57,806 bases of DNA from assembly GCF_003432035.1 (NCBI RefSeq), contig NZ_QOHO01000041.1:1-57806 (forward strand), given 5' to 3'. The notes under the pieces are model-generated. The model was not told the origin of the DNA and did not search any database. It saw only the letters and a list, made by a program, of their open reading frames with translations. A program made the position numbers and the translations under genes. Below are positions 35,931 through 45,404 of the stretch, in pieces; within the stretch, counting starts at the first letter, position 1, and each line of letters starts with the position of its first letter. The stretch is from Lacrimispora amygdalina. GTDB taxonomy: Bacteria > Bacillota > Clostridia > Lachnospirales > Lachnospiraceae.

Positions 35931-38191
35931 CGGATCACCGGAACCAAACTAACCTTTACCTCTTGCTCTCCCAGAATCCTGTAACTAAAGTTTCCATTTC
36001 CTCCCTCCACATAAAGCCTGATCACATCCGCTTCCCGCACTGCTTTCACATTCATCACAACTCTGCCTTTTAAGTCGGTAACAGACGTTTTTCCAATGCC
36101 CCCATCCTCGAATACGGACAGCCAGAACGTAACCCCGTCACAGAAATCATAATCTGTTCTGCTGTCGCAGCTGCCAACAGCTAAAATACTGTTGTGTTTT
36201 ACCAAAACCGGAAGGTTATAATAATCAAAGGTTTCCTTCCTCCAGCGTCCACCTTCAATCACTTGTTCACTCAGCAGATTCACCCATTTTCCATCCGGCA
36301 CATAGTATTCCACTTCACCCGATTCTTTAAAAACCGGTGCCACCAGAAGACTGTCGCCCAGCATATACTGTCTGTCAAGAGTCTCACATGCCCGATCCTC
36401 AGGAAATTCCATAAACATGGGACGCATGACCGGAATTCCTTCTTCATGTGCCTCAGCTGCCTGCCCGTACAAATAAGGCATCAGGCTGCATTTCAGCTTA
36501 GCAAACTTCCGCAGCACATCACAGGCTTCCTCATCAAACAGCCAGGGAACCCGGTAAGAAGAGGATCCATGAAGGCGGCTGTGAGAACTTAAGAGTCCAA
36601 ACTGGCACCAGCGTTTGTATACATCGGCTGTTGCCGTACTCTCAAATCCACCGATATCATGGCTCCAGAATCCAAATCCGGAACAGGCCAGAGACAGGCC
36701 GCTGCGAAGAGTTTCTGCCATTGAAGGATAGGAAGCGGAACAATCACCTCCCCAGTGTACCGGAAATTTCTGACCGCCTGCAGCCGCAGAACGGGCAAAT
36801 AAAACAGCCTCTCCTTTTCCCCGCTCCCTCTCAAGCAGATCAAAAACAGTCTTGTTATATAAATACGTATAATAATTATGCATCCTTACGGGATCAGAGC
36901 CGTCATGGTATGCAATATCCTTCACCGGTATCCGCTCCCCAAAATCCGTCTTAAAACAGTCCACGCCCATATCCAGAAGGATTTTTAGCTTCTCCTGATA
37001 CCAGGCCGCTGCGTCAGGATTGGTAAAATCAACCACTCCCATACCAGCCTGCCACATATCGGTCTGCCATACCGCCCCGTTTTTCTTCCTGATTAAATAT
37101 CCTTTCTCCATTCCTTCCTTAAACAAAGACGACTTCTGGGCTATATACGGATTGATCCACACACAGATTTTAAGCCCTTTTTCATGGTAACGCTTCAGCA
37201 TTCCCACAGGATCGGGAAATGTATTCGCATCCCAGGTAAAATTACACCACTCATACCCTTCCATCCAGAAACAGTCAAAATGAAAGACCTGCAGCGGAAT
37301 ATCCCGTTCCGCCATTCCATCTATAAAATCAGATGTGGTATCCTCATCATAATCCGTAGTAAATGAAGTAGTCAGCCACAGACCAAAGGACCATGCCGGA
37401 GGGAGGGAAGGCTTTCCTGTTAATTCCGTATATTTTTTAATGGTACCTTTGGGTGTATGACCATTTATGATATAATAATCCAGCCGCTCTCCCTCTAAAG
37501 AAAACTGAACACGTTCCACCTTCTCGCTGGCGACCTCATAGGATATATCTCCAGGATCACCGACCAGAACGCCATAACCCTTATTCGTCATATAAAACGG
37601 GATATTCTTATATGCGATTTCGCTGGCAGTTCCTCCGTCCTCGTTCCACATTTCCACGATCTGCCCATTTTTTACAAAAGGTGTAAACCTCTCACCCATT
37701 CCATAAACATATTCTCCCACATCAAGAGCAAGCTGTTCAACCATATAACATCTTCCGTTTTCCCTGTTTTTCATATAAGCCATATTTTTAAAACCGGTAC
37801 TGGTAAGCTCCCTGTCTCCGTCATAAAAACGGATGCCCCAGGAATCAGGCCGTTTATCAATAACAGCTTTGGTGCGTCCTGTCTGAAAAACAATATCTTC
37901 CCCTGATTCAACAATGCTTACCCTTGGACTGCACTCTGAAACCGCTGTTAATGGTCCCTGGTCAGCCAGCCCTTCAAAATGGGAAACCGAGATTTTCAGC
38001 ACGTCCTCCATGGGACTTGTTATACGGATTGTCAGCATCCCAAGGTTCAGAATATCTCCCCTGCTTTTTATACTTTTTCCCGGTGCATAAACCGTTAATT
38101 CCCCTCCATTTATCCGGCTGCCTGCATATTCAACAGCATAAAGGGGCGTAATTTCATCTCTTACCTTCCAAAAACCACTGGTGAATTTCAT
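35927..38191 (-). CDS. yicI: GH31 alpha-xylosidase, YicI-like
   Basis: A 754-residue glycoside hydrolase of family 31. The catalytic nucleophile is Asp416 in FKTDFGERIP, the same text and number as in E. coli YicI; the acid/base is Asp483 in HWGGDCSASY. The order N-terminal beta domain, barrel, C-terminal beta domain fits the family, and the length is close to YicI (772). It should remove alpha-xylosyl units from xylosides such as isoprimeverose-type xyloglucan fragments. It is the last gene of the ABC importer / GH3 / GH31 operon, with no signal peptide, so it acts in the cytoplasm. Confidence 0.92.
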   Translation of the reverse strand: MKFTSGFWKVRDEITPLYAVEYAGSRINGGELTVYAPGKSIKSRGDILNLGMLTIRITSPMEDVLKISVSHFEGLADQGPLTAVSECSPRVSIVESGEDIVFQTGRTKAVIDKRPDSWGIRFYDGDRELTSTGFKNMAYMKNRENGRCYMVEQLALDVGEYVYGMGERFTPFVKNGQIVEMWNEDGGTASEIAYKNIPFYMTNKGYGVLVGDPGDISYEVASEKVERVQFSLEGERLDYYIINGHTPKGTIKKYTELTGKPSLPPAWSFGLWLTTSFTTDYDEDTTSDFIDGMAERDIPLQVFHFDCFWMEGYEWCNFTWDANTFPDPVGMLKRYHEKGLKICVWINPYIAQKSSLFKEGMEKGYLIRKKNGAVWQTDMWQAGMGVVDFTNPDAAAWYQEKLKILLDMGVDCFKTDFGERIPVKDIAYHDGSDPVRMHNYYTYLYNKTVFDLLERERGKGEAVLFARSAAAGGQKFPVHWGGDCSASYPSMAETLRSGLSLACSGFGFWSHDIGGFESTATADVYKRWCQFGLLSSHSRLHGSSSYRVPWLFDEEACDVLRKFAKLKCSLMPYLYGQAAEAHEEGIPVMRPMFMEFPEDRACETLDRQYMLGDSLLVAPVFKESGEVEYYVPDGKWVNLLSEQVIEGGRWRKETFDYYNLPVLVKHNSILAVGSCDSRTDYDFCDGVTFWLSVFEDGGIGKTSVTDLKGRVVMNVKAVREADVIRLYVEGGNGNFSYRILGEQEVKVSLVPVIR

Positions 38192-38220
38192 ATCTGTTCT
38201 CCTTGCCTGAATTAATCAGT

Positions 38221-40278
38221 TCATTCCATATCATATTTTTCTGTCTCTAATACACATTCCTTAACCTCTACCCACTGTCTTAAGCGTATATCAGAAACAG
38301 AACTGCCCATACAAATCTCATATTCATCATCGGGTACAGTAAAACATTTAAGCTCTTCATTGTAATAAGAAAAAGCCTTTTCAGCTAAATAAAAATCAAG
38401 TGTCTTTCTTTCTCCTGGCTCTAATGCTATTTTATTAAATCCCTTCAGTTCCATGACAGGTCTCTTCACATTCTTTCCTGCAGCTCTGACATAAACCTGA
38501 ACGGTTTCAAAGCCAGCCCGATTTCCGCAGTTTTTTACATCTGCCCTTACTAAAAAGCCATAACTGGCCTTTTCAACTCTAAGATCCTCATACACATACT
38601 CAGTATAAGACAATCCATGACCGAAACAGTATCGTACCTTAACATCTTCTGATTCAAAATAACGGTATCCCACAAATACTCCCTCTCCGTAAACAACCGT
38701 TTCACTTCCGGGGAATTCTCCCAGCTTATGAGCGGGACAGTCTTCAAGACGCTTTGGTAACGTAAACGGCAGCTTTCCGGAAGGATTAACTTTTCCCAGA
38801 AGGACTCTGGCAAGCGCCCGTCCGCCCTCCATTCCATTATAGCTGGTATAGACAATGGCTTTTGCACGGTCTGCAAAGGCTTCCAAATCAACGGGTGACC
38901 CCGCCAGTACTGCAATAACCGCATGATCATTGACATTTAACACTGCCGAGATCAGCTCCTCCTGCCCGGCAGGGAGCTTCATATCCTTACGGTCCTGCCC
39001 TTCCACATCATATTCATGATTCAGACCGCAAAAGACAATGACATCTTCACATTCCGCGGCAAGCACAGCGGCTCTTTTCACTCCATCATCCCCTGCTCCA
39101 GGTTCATAAACCACCTCAATGTTTCCGCCGGCCTCCATCGTAAGCCCCATCAAAGGAGAAATCTCATACAATGCCTTGATTCCTGCACTTCCACCCCCTG
39201 CCCCATGAAGTGCGTCCGCATTTTCACCAATCACCGCCAGACGCTTCTTTCCGGCAAGTACCAGAGGAAGCCTTTTTTCTTCATTTTTCAGAAGCACGAC
39301 CGCTTCTTCTGCGCAGGACAGGATTGCCTCCCGATGGGCAGGGGCATTATATACACCCGGACTTCTGGTCTTCCTTTTATCACCAAGCATGGACAGGCTG
39401 TTCATTAAATTCAGGATGTGTCTGATCTTTTCATCAATTATCTCCTCAGCCACTTCCTCTGCCAGAACCTTTTTATAAAGAAGATCTGCCATATAATAAT
39501 CATCAAAATTACTGGTAACGGACATTTCAATATCAAGCCCGCCCAAAGCCGCTTCTGATGTATCATGGACACCGCCCCAGTCAGAAATCACAACTCCGTC
39601 AAACTTCCATTCATTACGAAGAATGTCCCAAAGAAGATACCGGTTGTGGCAGCAGAAATCTCCCCGTAATTTATTATAGGCTCCCATAATGGTTTTCGAT
39701 TTTCCCTCTTTTACTGCTGCTTCAAAGCCTGGAAGATAGATTTCCCGCAGTGCCCGCTCACTGACCTTAACACTGACTGACAGGCGGTTTGTTTCCTGGT
39801 TGTTAACTGCAAAATGTTTCACGCAGGCTGCTGTATCATTTTCCTGGATTCCTTTTATTAATGGAACTGCCAGCTGGGCAGTAAGATATGGATCTTCACT
39901 CATATATTCAAAGTTACGTCCGCAAAGCGGAGAGCGGATTATATTGATTCCGGGAGCCAGAATTACATCTTTCCCCCTTCCTCTTGCCTCTGCTCCCAGA
40001 ACGCGTCCCATCCGTTCTGCCTGACTGCGGCTCCAGGTACATGCAAGAGCGGTATTTGAGGGCAGGTAGGAAACAAAATCATCCGTGGTTCCTTTGGGAT
40101 TCCAGTTATCATCCTCAAGTTCTCTTCTCACTCCCATGGGTCCATCGGACATCCAGAGAGGAGGAATGTCCAGACGTTTTACTCCGCCCGTATGAAAAAT
40201 CCCCTGTCCGTGTATCATTCCTGTTTTTTCTTCCAGTGTCAGTTCTTTTACCAGTTCATCAATCTCATACCTTTCCAT
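38221..40278 (-). CDS. GH3 family beta-glycosidase
   Basis: A 685-residue family 3 hydrolase, most likely a beta-glucosidase or beta-xylosidase. The nucleophile is Asp233 in GVVISDWGGVHDT; KHFAVNNQE is the typical substrate-binding segment; the second (alpha/beta) domain and a C-terminal fibronectin-like domain (about 580-670) follow. I start it at ATG 40278, 5 bases after AGGAGG; a GTG two codons earlier is less well placed. There is no signal peptide. With GH31 next to it, it can trim glucosyl and xylosyl units from imported oligosaccharides. Confidence 0.93.
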   Translation of the reverse strand: MERYEIDELVKELTLEEKTGMIHGQGIFHTGGVKRLDIPPLWMSDGPMGVRRELEDDNWNPKGTTDDFVSYLPSNTALACTWSRSQAERMGRVLGAEARGRGKDVILAPGINIIRSPLCGRNFEYMSEDPYLTAQLAVPLIKGIQENDTAACVKHFAVNNQETNRLSVSVKVSERALREIYLPGFEAAVKEGKSKTIMGAYNKLRGDFCCHNRYLLWDILRNEWKFDGVVISDWGGVHDTSEAALGGLDIEMSVTSNFDDYYMADLLYKKVLAEEVAEEIIDEKIRHILNLMNSLSMLGDKRKTRSPGVYNAPAHREAILSCAEEAVVLLKNEEKRLPLVLAGKKRLAVIGENADALHGAGGGSAGIKALYEISPLMGLTMEAGGNIEVVYEPGAGDDGVKRAAVLAAECEDVIVFCGLNHEYDVEGQDRKDMKLPAGQEELISAVLNVNDHAVIAVLAGSPVDLEAFADRAKAIVYTSYNGMEGGRALARVLLGKVNPSGKLPFTLPKRLEDCPAHKLGEFPGSETVVYGEGVFVGYRYFESEDVKVRYCFGHGLSYTEYVYEDLRVEKASYGFLVRADVKNCGNRAGFETVQVYVRAAGKNVKRPVMELKGFNKIALEPGERKTLDFYLAEKAFSYYNEELKCFTVPDDEYEICMGSSVSDIRLRQWVEVKECVLETEKYDME

Positions 40279-40294
40279 GAACACCTCCTGTTGC

Positions 40295-41116
40295 TTATCC
40301 TTTCACCGAACCGGTGGATACTCCGCCGACAATATACTTCTGACCTAATATGAATACAATTAACACCGGTGCCAGTGTCAATATAATGTCGGCTGCCACC
40401 AGATTCCATGAATTTTCAAATGCTCCGAAAAAGCTGTATACTGCAAGGGTCATAGGCCATTTTCCTGAATTATTCAAATAATACAGCGGCATGGTAAAAT
40501 CATTCCAGACCGTCATAAATTCCAGTACGAATACCGTAGACATAATGGGCTTTATTAACGGTACGATAACCCTTATAAACAGCTGGCGGGGACTGCACCC
40601 GTCAATGACCGCTGCTTCATCAATCTCCCTCGGGATTGTTGCTATAAATCCAAAAGAAAGAAAAAGGCTTAAAGGAATATTAATAGCCGCATATAAAAGA
40701 ATTATGCCAATCCGTGTATTTACCAGATGAAGAACCTGAAGGACCTTCATCAGCGCCACGTTATTAATGGGGACTGCAATTCCTGAAATAATAAAATAGT
40801 ACAAAAAGCGGTTGATCCCCTTTTGATTCCTGGAGATCACAAAAGCGGCAGCCGATACCAGAATAACAATAATCACCACACTGCAGGAGGCATACAGGAT
40901 TCCGTTTAAAAAGGAGGAGAACAGCTTTCCCTTTTCTACCACTGTAATATAATTCTCAACTACCCATTTTTTCGGAAGGGAAAGAGTCATACGGTTGGCT
41001 TCCGCTGAGGTCTTAAACGAATTGATAAATAACACCGCCAGCGGAAGAAGGACGATCAGACTGATTAGAAATGATATCAGGTTTCCCGCTATGGAAACAA
41101 TACTTTTCTTCATCAT
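40295..41116 (-). CDS. ABC sugar transporter permease (MalG type)
   Basis: A 273-residue inner-membrane permease with six helices. The binding-protein-dependent permease (EAA) motif is in EIDEAAVIDGCSPRQLFIRVIVPLIKP (about 163-189), the coupling helix that touches the ATPase. Its ATG overlaps the stop of the other permease gene by 4 bases. No ATPase gene is in the operon; a shared MsmK-type ATPase elsewhere is the usual solution in these bacteria. Confidence 0.93.
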   Translation of the reverse strand: MMKKSIVSIAGNLISFLISLIVLLPLAVLFINSFKTSAEANRMTLSLPKKWVVENYITVVEKGKLFSSFLNGILYASCSVVIIVILVSAAAFVISRNQKGINRFLYYFIISGIAVPINNVALMKVLQVLHLVNTRIGIILLYAAINIPLSLFLSFGFIATIPREIDEAAVIDGCSPRQLFIRVIVPLIKPIMSTVFVLEFMTVWNDFTMPLYYLNNSGKWPMTLAVYSFFGAFENSWNLVAADIILTLAPVLIVFILGQKYIVGGVSTGSVKG

Positions 41117-41997
41117 ACCTCCACCTCCTTGTTTTCCATGGACCAGATAATGAAATACAAAAGAGACAGAACCACAAAGAACAATATACTGGATAGAGTG
41201 GTACCCATAGCCAGATTGCCTTTGGAAAATTCTTTATATACTGCTGTATTGATCACTCCTGTTGCATTACCCGGTCCGCCGTTTGTCAGGGAATAGATCA
41301 TGTCGAAGACACGCAGACCATACGTAACATTTAATACTGTCACATTTACTAGAACCGGTTTTAACAGCGGCAGGGTGATACAGGTAAACTTCTTAAAAAA
41401 GCTGGCTCCGTCAATGCTGGCGGCCTCGTAGTACTCCGGGGCTACAGAAAGCAGCCCCGCGATTACTATCACCATAATATATCCCATACCCTTCCAGGTA
41501 TCAACCAGGATCACAGTTGGAAACACAAGCTTTAAATCAGTCAGCCAGTTCTTTGCCAGCCCTCCAAATCCGATTCCTCTCAGGAAATTATTTAAAAACC
41601 CGGTAGTCGGATGAAGCATACTCCTGAAAACCAGACCTACCACCAGATAAGACATGACCTGGGGCGAAAATATGACCATACGGTGAAGATTTTTACCCCT
41701 GATGAAGGTCTGAGTTAATAGCAGAGCCAGAGCCAGCCCTGCAACAGTCTTAAGAACCGTTGTAGCAATTGTAAACCACAGGGTATTGGCTATGTATTTC
41801 ATATATTCCGAATTTCCATGAAAAACCGTTTTATAATTTGCCAGTCCTGCAAAATGTATCTCATCGCTGAAATTATTCCAGTCTGTAAAGGAATAAGCGA
41901 TTCCAAGCACTCCCGGAAGGAAACAAAGGAGAAAGAAGAGAATGGCTGCGCCGGCAGCATAATACCATGGGTATATTTTTTTTCTGTTCATTTGCAT
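41113..41997 (-). CDS. ABC sugar transporter permease (MalF type)
   Basis: A 294-residue permease with six membrane helices. The EAA-type coupling segment reads APEYYEAASIDGASFFKKFTCITLPLLKP (about 186-214). It follows the binding-protein gene by 7 bases and pairs with the MalG-type permease downstream to form the membrane channel. Confidence 0.93.
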   Translation of the reverse strand: MQMNRKKIYPWYYAAGAAILFFLLCFLPGVLGIAYSFTDWNNFSDEIHFAGLANYKTVFHGNSEYMKYIANTLWFTIATTVLKTVAGLALALLLTQTFIRGKNLHRMVIFSPQVMSYLVVGLVFRSMLHPTTGFLNNFLRGIGFGGLAKNWLTDLKLVFPTVILVDTWKGMGYIMVIVIAGLLSVAPEYYEAASIDGASFFKKFTCITLPLLKPVLVNVTVLNVTYGLRVFDMIYSLTNGGPGNATGVINTAVYKEFSKGNLAMGTTLSSILFFVVLSLLYFIIWSMENKEVEV

Positions 41998-42004
41998 CGT
42001 TCCT

Positions 42005-43336
42005 TTATTTTGTCCAGCCAGGGTCTTTTTGCAGAGTTGCCTGCTCCGTACGCCGTTTCATAATTGAATCAAGAACATCTTCAGGTGTCATTGCACCGGT
42101 ATACATTGATTCTAAATCCTTTCCTACATCCATCCACTGGCTGTCAATGTAATTCACTGAGGTCTGAACCACATTGGCCTTTTTTAAGGAATCCAAAAAC
42201 TTCTGATCCTCTTCCGAATATTTGCTCTTGATCTCAGGCCAGCATAAATTGCTTAACTCCGGCTGTCCGTCAAGACGTTTCTGTAAGTTTTCAGGTCTTG
42301 AAAGAAATTCGAAAAACTGCTTTGCTTCCTCCACATATTTGCTGTCCTTGTTAATGAAATAAGCATTGCTTGCAGGGTTTACTCCAATGGTCTGATTATC
42401 CCCCCACGGCATAACGAAAGCTCCTAATTTCTCAGTTGCTTTAAAATCAGGATAATCGGCGTCGATCTGGCCGCGGTACCCCAGTTCCGCAATTGTCATG
42501 GCACATCTTCCGGAGGCCATTGCCTCTTTTCCGTTTTCCCATGCATTGCTTAAATAATCGTCTCCAAAATATCCTGCTCTGGCGCATTCATCTAACTGCC
42601 CGATAATGGTAGAAAGTGCCGGGATCTCATCCAGATCAATCTTGTTGTCATTTAATTTCTGGTAAATATCCGGATCCTGAGCCAGCCACAATCCGCCTGT
42701 TTCAAACAGCGGAAGCACCTGGTGCCACCCATTGGTGGTAGCTTCAAAAATCGGTGTGGTACCGGAATCCTTGATTTTCTGGCAGACATTTTTAAACTCT
42801 GCATAAGTGGTGGGAACCGTCAGACCTAATTTATTGAAAATGTCTTTATTATAGAGATAAAAATACATTTTTGCGCCTGGAAAAGTAATTCCATATACCT
42901 TACTGTCAACAGAAACGGCCGACTTTGCACTTGCATCTAACCGGTTTACCCAGTCCTGACCGGTCAGTTCGGCGCAATACTTATCCATGTGAATACTGGA
43001 GACAAGGCTGATGGGTGTATCTGCGCATATAATATCGGGTGCTTCTCCGGACTCAAGCTTTACCTTAATCAAATCCCTCCACTGAGCATCCGGGGAAATC
43101 TGAAAATCGATCTTAATTCCGGTTTCACCTTCAAACTCCTTGGCAAGTTCCTGAACGATACCGGAAGTAGGAAGACCGCTTTGGTGACTGCCAAATGTCA
43201 GCGTAACATTCTTTTTGGAACCACTGCTGTCATCACTTTTTGCGCTGTTTCCTCCTGGATTGCAGCCCGCTGTCATTCCTGCCGCGAGTATAGCCGCCAA
43301 AGTCAGACTGATAATTTTCTTTCCTCTCTTTTTCAT
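42005..43336 (-). CDS. ABC sugar transporter substrate-binding lipoprotein
   Basis: A 443-residue extracellular family 1 solute-binding protein. The signal peptide MKKRGKKIISLTLAAILAAG is followed by the lipobox with Cys25 (GMTAGC), and a Ser/Lys/Asp-rich linker precedes the mature fold, which starts NVTLTFGSHQSGLP. The start is ATG 43336, with AGGAGAAGG just upstream. It collects an oligosaccharide, probably a xyloglucan- or cellodextrin-like one given the hydrolases in the operon, and hands it to the two permeases. It is divergent from the two-component system that probably controls it. Confidence 0.94.
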   Translation of the reverse strand: MKKRGKKIISLTLAAILAAGMTAGCNPGGNSAKSDDSSGSKKNVTLTFGSHQSGLPTSGIVQELAKEFEGETGIKIDFQISPDAQWRDLIKVKLESGEAPDIICADTPISLVSSIHMDKYCAELTGQDWVNRLDASAKSAVSVDSKVYGITFPGAKMYFYLYNKDIFNKLGLTVPTTYAEFKNVCQKIKDSGTTPIFEATTNGWHQVLPLFETGGLWLAQDPDIYQKLNDNKIDLDEIPALSTIIGQLDECARAGYFGDDYLSNAWENGKEAMASGRCAMTIAELGYRGQIDADYPDFKATEKLGAFVMPWGDNQTIGVNPASNAYFINKDSKYVEEAKQFFEFLSRPENLQKRLDGQPELSNLCWPEIKSKYSEEDQKFLDSLKKANVVQTSVNYIDSQWMDVGKDLESMYTGAMTPEDVLDSIMKRRTEQATLQKDPGWTK

Positions 43337-43369
43337 GACCTTCTCCTTTTTTCTTCTCACTTAGACTTG

Positions 43370-43403
43370 TTACTTTTTCCGGAAATTCCTTTGAAAAAAG
43401 TAA
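43370..43403 (-). other. Inverted repeat in the leader of the binding-protein gene
   Basis: TTACTTTTT / AAAAAGTAA arms with the smaller GGAAATTCC palindrome in the loop. It could be a response-regulator site or an RNA hairpin; no function can be shown. Confidence 0.4.
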
Positions 43404-43470
43404 TGTTTTGTTATAAATTCATAATACCACAAGGGGCTTCGGGGCAAAATAGACAATTCCGAACTGCCAT

Positions 43471-43499
43471 TTGCATTTTTTTGAACTACATTGTATAAT
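43471..43499 (+). promoter_or_regulatory. Promoter of the histidine kinase operon
   Basis: TTGCAT, 17-base spacer, TATAAT, with transcription expected to start near 43506, only six bases before the GGGAGG ribosome binding site at 43512-43517. This shows that the TTG at 43491 lies upstream of the message and cannot be the start codon. Confidence 0.82.
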
Positions 43500-43526
43500 A
43501 TTGTTCACGAAGGGAGGTGCTTTTCG

Positions 43527-45404
43527 ATCAAAAAGTCAGGAAAACAATATTCCCAAAAATGGTATCTCTTTATTATATATGGTCTTTTTATCCTGATACT
43601 ACTGGTTATTTTCTTCGTTTTTACTTATAGCCATTACCGTAAAAATGCCTTAAAGGATGCTTCCAAGGATTTGGAAAATATGTGCGCATCGGTAGAAAGC
43701 TCGGTCAGGACCCAGCTTGACAGCATCTCTTCAATTTCCATGAATATCGTATATTCCAACGCCATAAAAATGAATTTCAGGGAGTTTTCCACCACATTCC
43801 AGCGTGACGGCACGCCACCCGCAGATCAGGCTGCTTCCAGGGAAAAGGCGATGGCAATTCACGACATCGTTACGGCCATGATCGGAGCATATCAGAGTGC
43901 CTCTGAAATTAACTTATATACGATGGATGGTTCCTGTGTGGAGGCCGGTTACTGGCTTAGGACCACTACCGTAGATTTGGAACGCCTGCCCTGGTATTCC
44001 CAGACTCTGGCATTAAATGGACATAAGTACATAACAGCACCCGTGGTAAACAGAGAGCTGCCTGCCAAAGGCGAAAATCAGAAATCTCAGAAATTCATCT
44101 CCCTGGTACGCCTTTTTCTGGATACAGACGGCAAACCGGAGGGTATTGTTGAAGTTGTCCAGGATTGTGACAGGATTTTTTCCCTTTCCTCGCAGCTTGA
44201 AAGCCAGAATCCGGACAGCCGTGTTTTTATCTACAATTCCAGGCAGGAGCTTGTATATCCATATGCATCCGATTCTTCTTATCCAGATTACTATGCCATG
44301 ATAACTCACACTGCTGCCGCTGAAGGTCAGGCAGGAGTCTTAAATACAGAAAGCAGCGGAAAATTTCTCTTTACATACCAGACTATCGAAGGTTACGACT
44401 GGACTGTGATCCTGGTCAGGCCCCAATCCGCTTTTTATAAATCTCTTTCTCTTTTCAGGACAACATTTTTCCTGATCGGGGCATTATCCATCCTGGTAAC
44501 ACTCTTCATCTGTTTTTTTATTTCCAAGCGTTTGACGGTCCCCTTAGAAAAGCTGACGGCAGCCACAGGAAAAATCACCATCAGCCGTGTCCTTGATGAA
44601 AAGAAGGTTAATTTAACCTCCGCTGACAGCAGTATTAAAGAGCTTTCCCTGCTCTGCGAGTCCATTCGCAGCATGTACGAAAAGCTGCGTTCCACTTCAC
44701 AGGAGGTATTATTGTCCAAGTCCGAGGAAACCCGGGCCAAGTTTCAGGCCGCCCAGTCACTGATCAATCCCCATTTCTTATATAACTGCCTGACAAATAT
44801 TTCCGTTATGGCGGAAGAAAATATGAATGAGGATATCATTCGAATGTGTCGTTACCTTTGTGATTATTTCCGTTATATTTCTTCTTCCAGGGAAATGATC
44901 GTTCCGCTTAAAGAAGAAATCTTCTATACGGAATGCTACTTAAACTGTATGCAGATGCGTTTTCATGAAGGTTTTACCTATAACATGAACATAGGAGAAG
45001 GTACGGAACAGATCTATATACCAAAGCTCATTATTCAGCCCATTGTGGAAAATGTCTTCAAGTACGGATTTCAGATTACTCCGCCATGGCAGCTGTCTAT
45101 TTCTTCCTACTCCGAAAACGGGCAGTGGTACTTAAAGGTAGAGGATAATGGAGGCCTGTTAAGCGAAGAAAAGAAAGAAGAACTATTAAAGCTATACGAA
45201 AACCTGGATATGAATAAAGAATGGAATTCATTGCAGATCGGCAATATGGGACTTAAAAATGTCTGCCTTCGTTTAAGGCTTCTCTACGGGACCGAAGCAG
45301 TTTTTCAAATTGACTGTTCAACTCCCGGCAGAACCAGCTTTATAGTGGGCGGCCCTATCTATCAGTCAAGGGAGGAATATTATGAACACCATCCAGAGCT
45401 ATAG
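43527..45404 (+). CDS. Sensor histidine kinase, YesM-like, possibly with ATC start codon
   Basis: A membrane sensor of about 625 residues. First membrane helix about 12-37, an extracellular sensor domain to about 310, second helix near 315-337, HAMP-like linker, then the YesM-type kinase: phospho-acceptor His in NPHFLYNCL, and an ATP-binding domain with PIVENVFKYGF, the N box, and VEDNGG. Translation must begin between the ribosome binding site (43512-43517) and the first membrane helix, yet no ATG, GTG or TTG lies there in frame; the expected place holds ATC followed by KKSGKQYSQKW. It is either a rare ATC start or a base error. Partner: the response regulator overlapping it by 23 bases. Confidence 0.9.
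   Translation: MKKSGKQYSQKWYLFIIYGLFILILLVIFFVFTYSHYRKNALKDASKDLENMCASVESSVRTQLDSISSISMNIVYSNAIKMNFREFSTTFQRDGTPPADQAASREKAMAIHDIVTAMIGAYQSASEINLYTMDGSCVEAGYWLRTTTVDLERLPWYSQTLALNGHKYITAPVVNRELPAKGENQKSQKFISLVRLFLDTDGKPEGIVEVVQDCDRIFSLSSQLESQNPDSRVFIYNSRQELVYPYASDSSYPDYYAMITHTAAAEGQAGVLNTESSGKFLFTYQTIEGYDWTVILVRPQSAFYKSLSLFRTTFFLIGALSILVTLFICFFISKRLTVPLEKLTAATGKITISRVLDEKKVNLTSADSSIKELSLLCESIRSMYEKLRSTSQEVLLSKSEETRAKFQAAQSLINPHFLYNCLTNISVMAEENMNEDIIRMCRYLCDYFRYISSSREMIVPLKEEIFYTECYLNCMQMRFHEGFTYNMNIGEGTEQIYIPKLIIQPIVENVFKYGFQITPPWQLSISSYSENGQWYLKVEDNGGLLSEEKKEELLKLYENLDMNKEWNSLQIGNMGLKNVCLRLRLLYGTEAVFQIDCSTPGRTSFIVGGPIYQSREEYYEHHPEL

Noticed and set aside
43491-43526. TTG 43491 as start of the histidine kinase
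   Set aside because: It overlaps the TATAAT box of the gene's own promoter, so it is not in the message.
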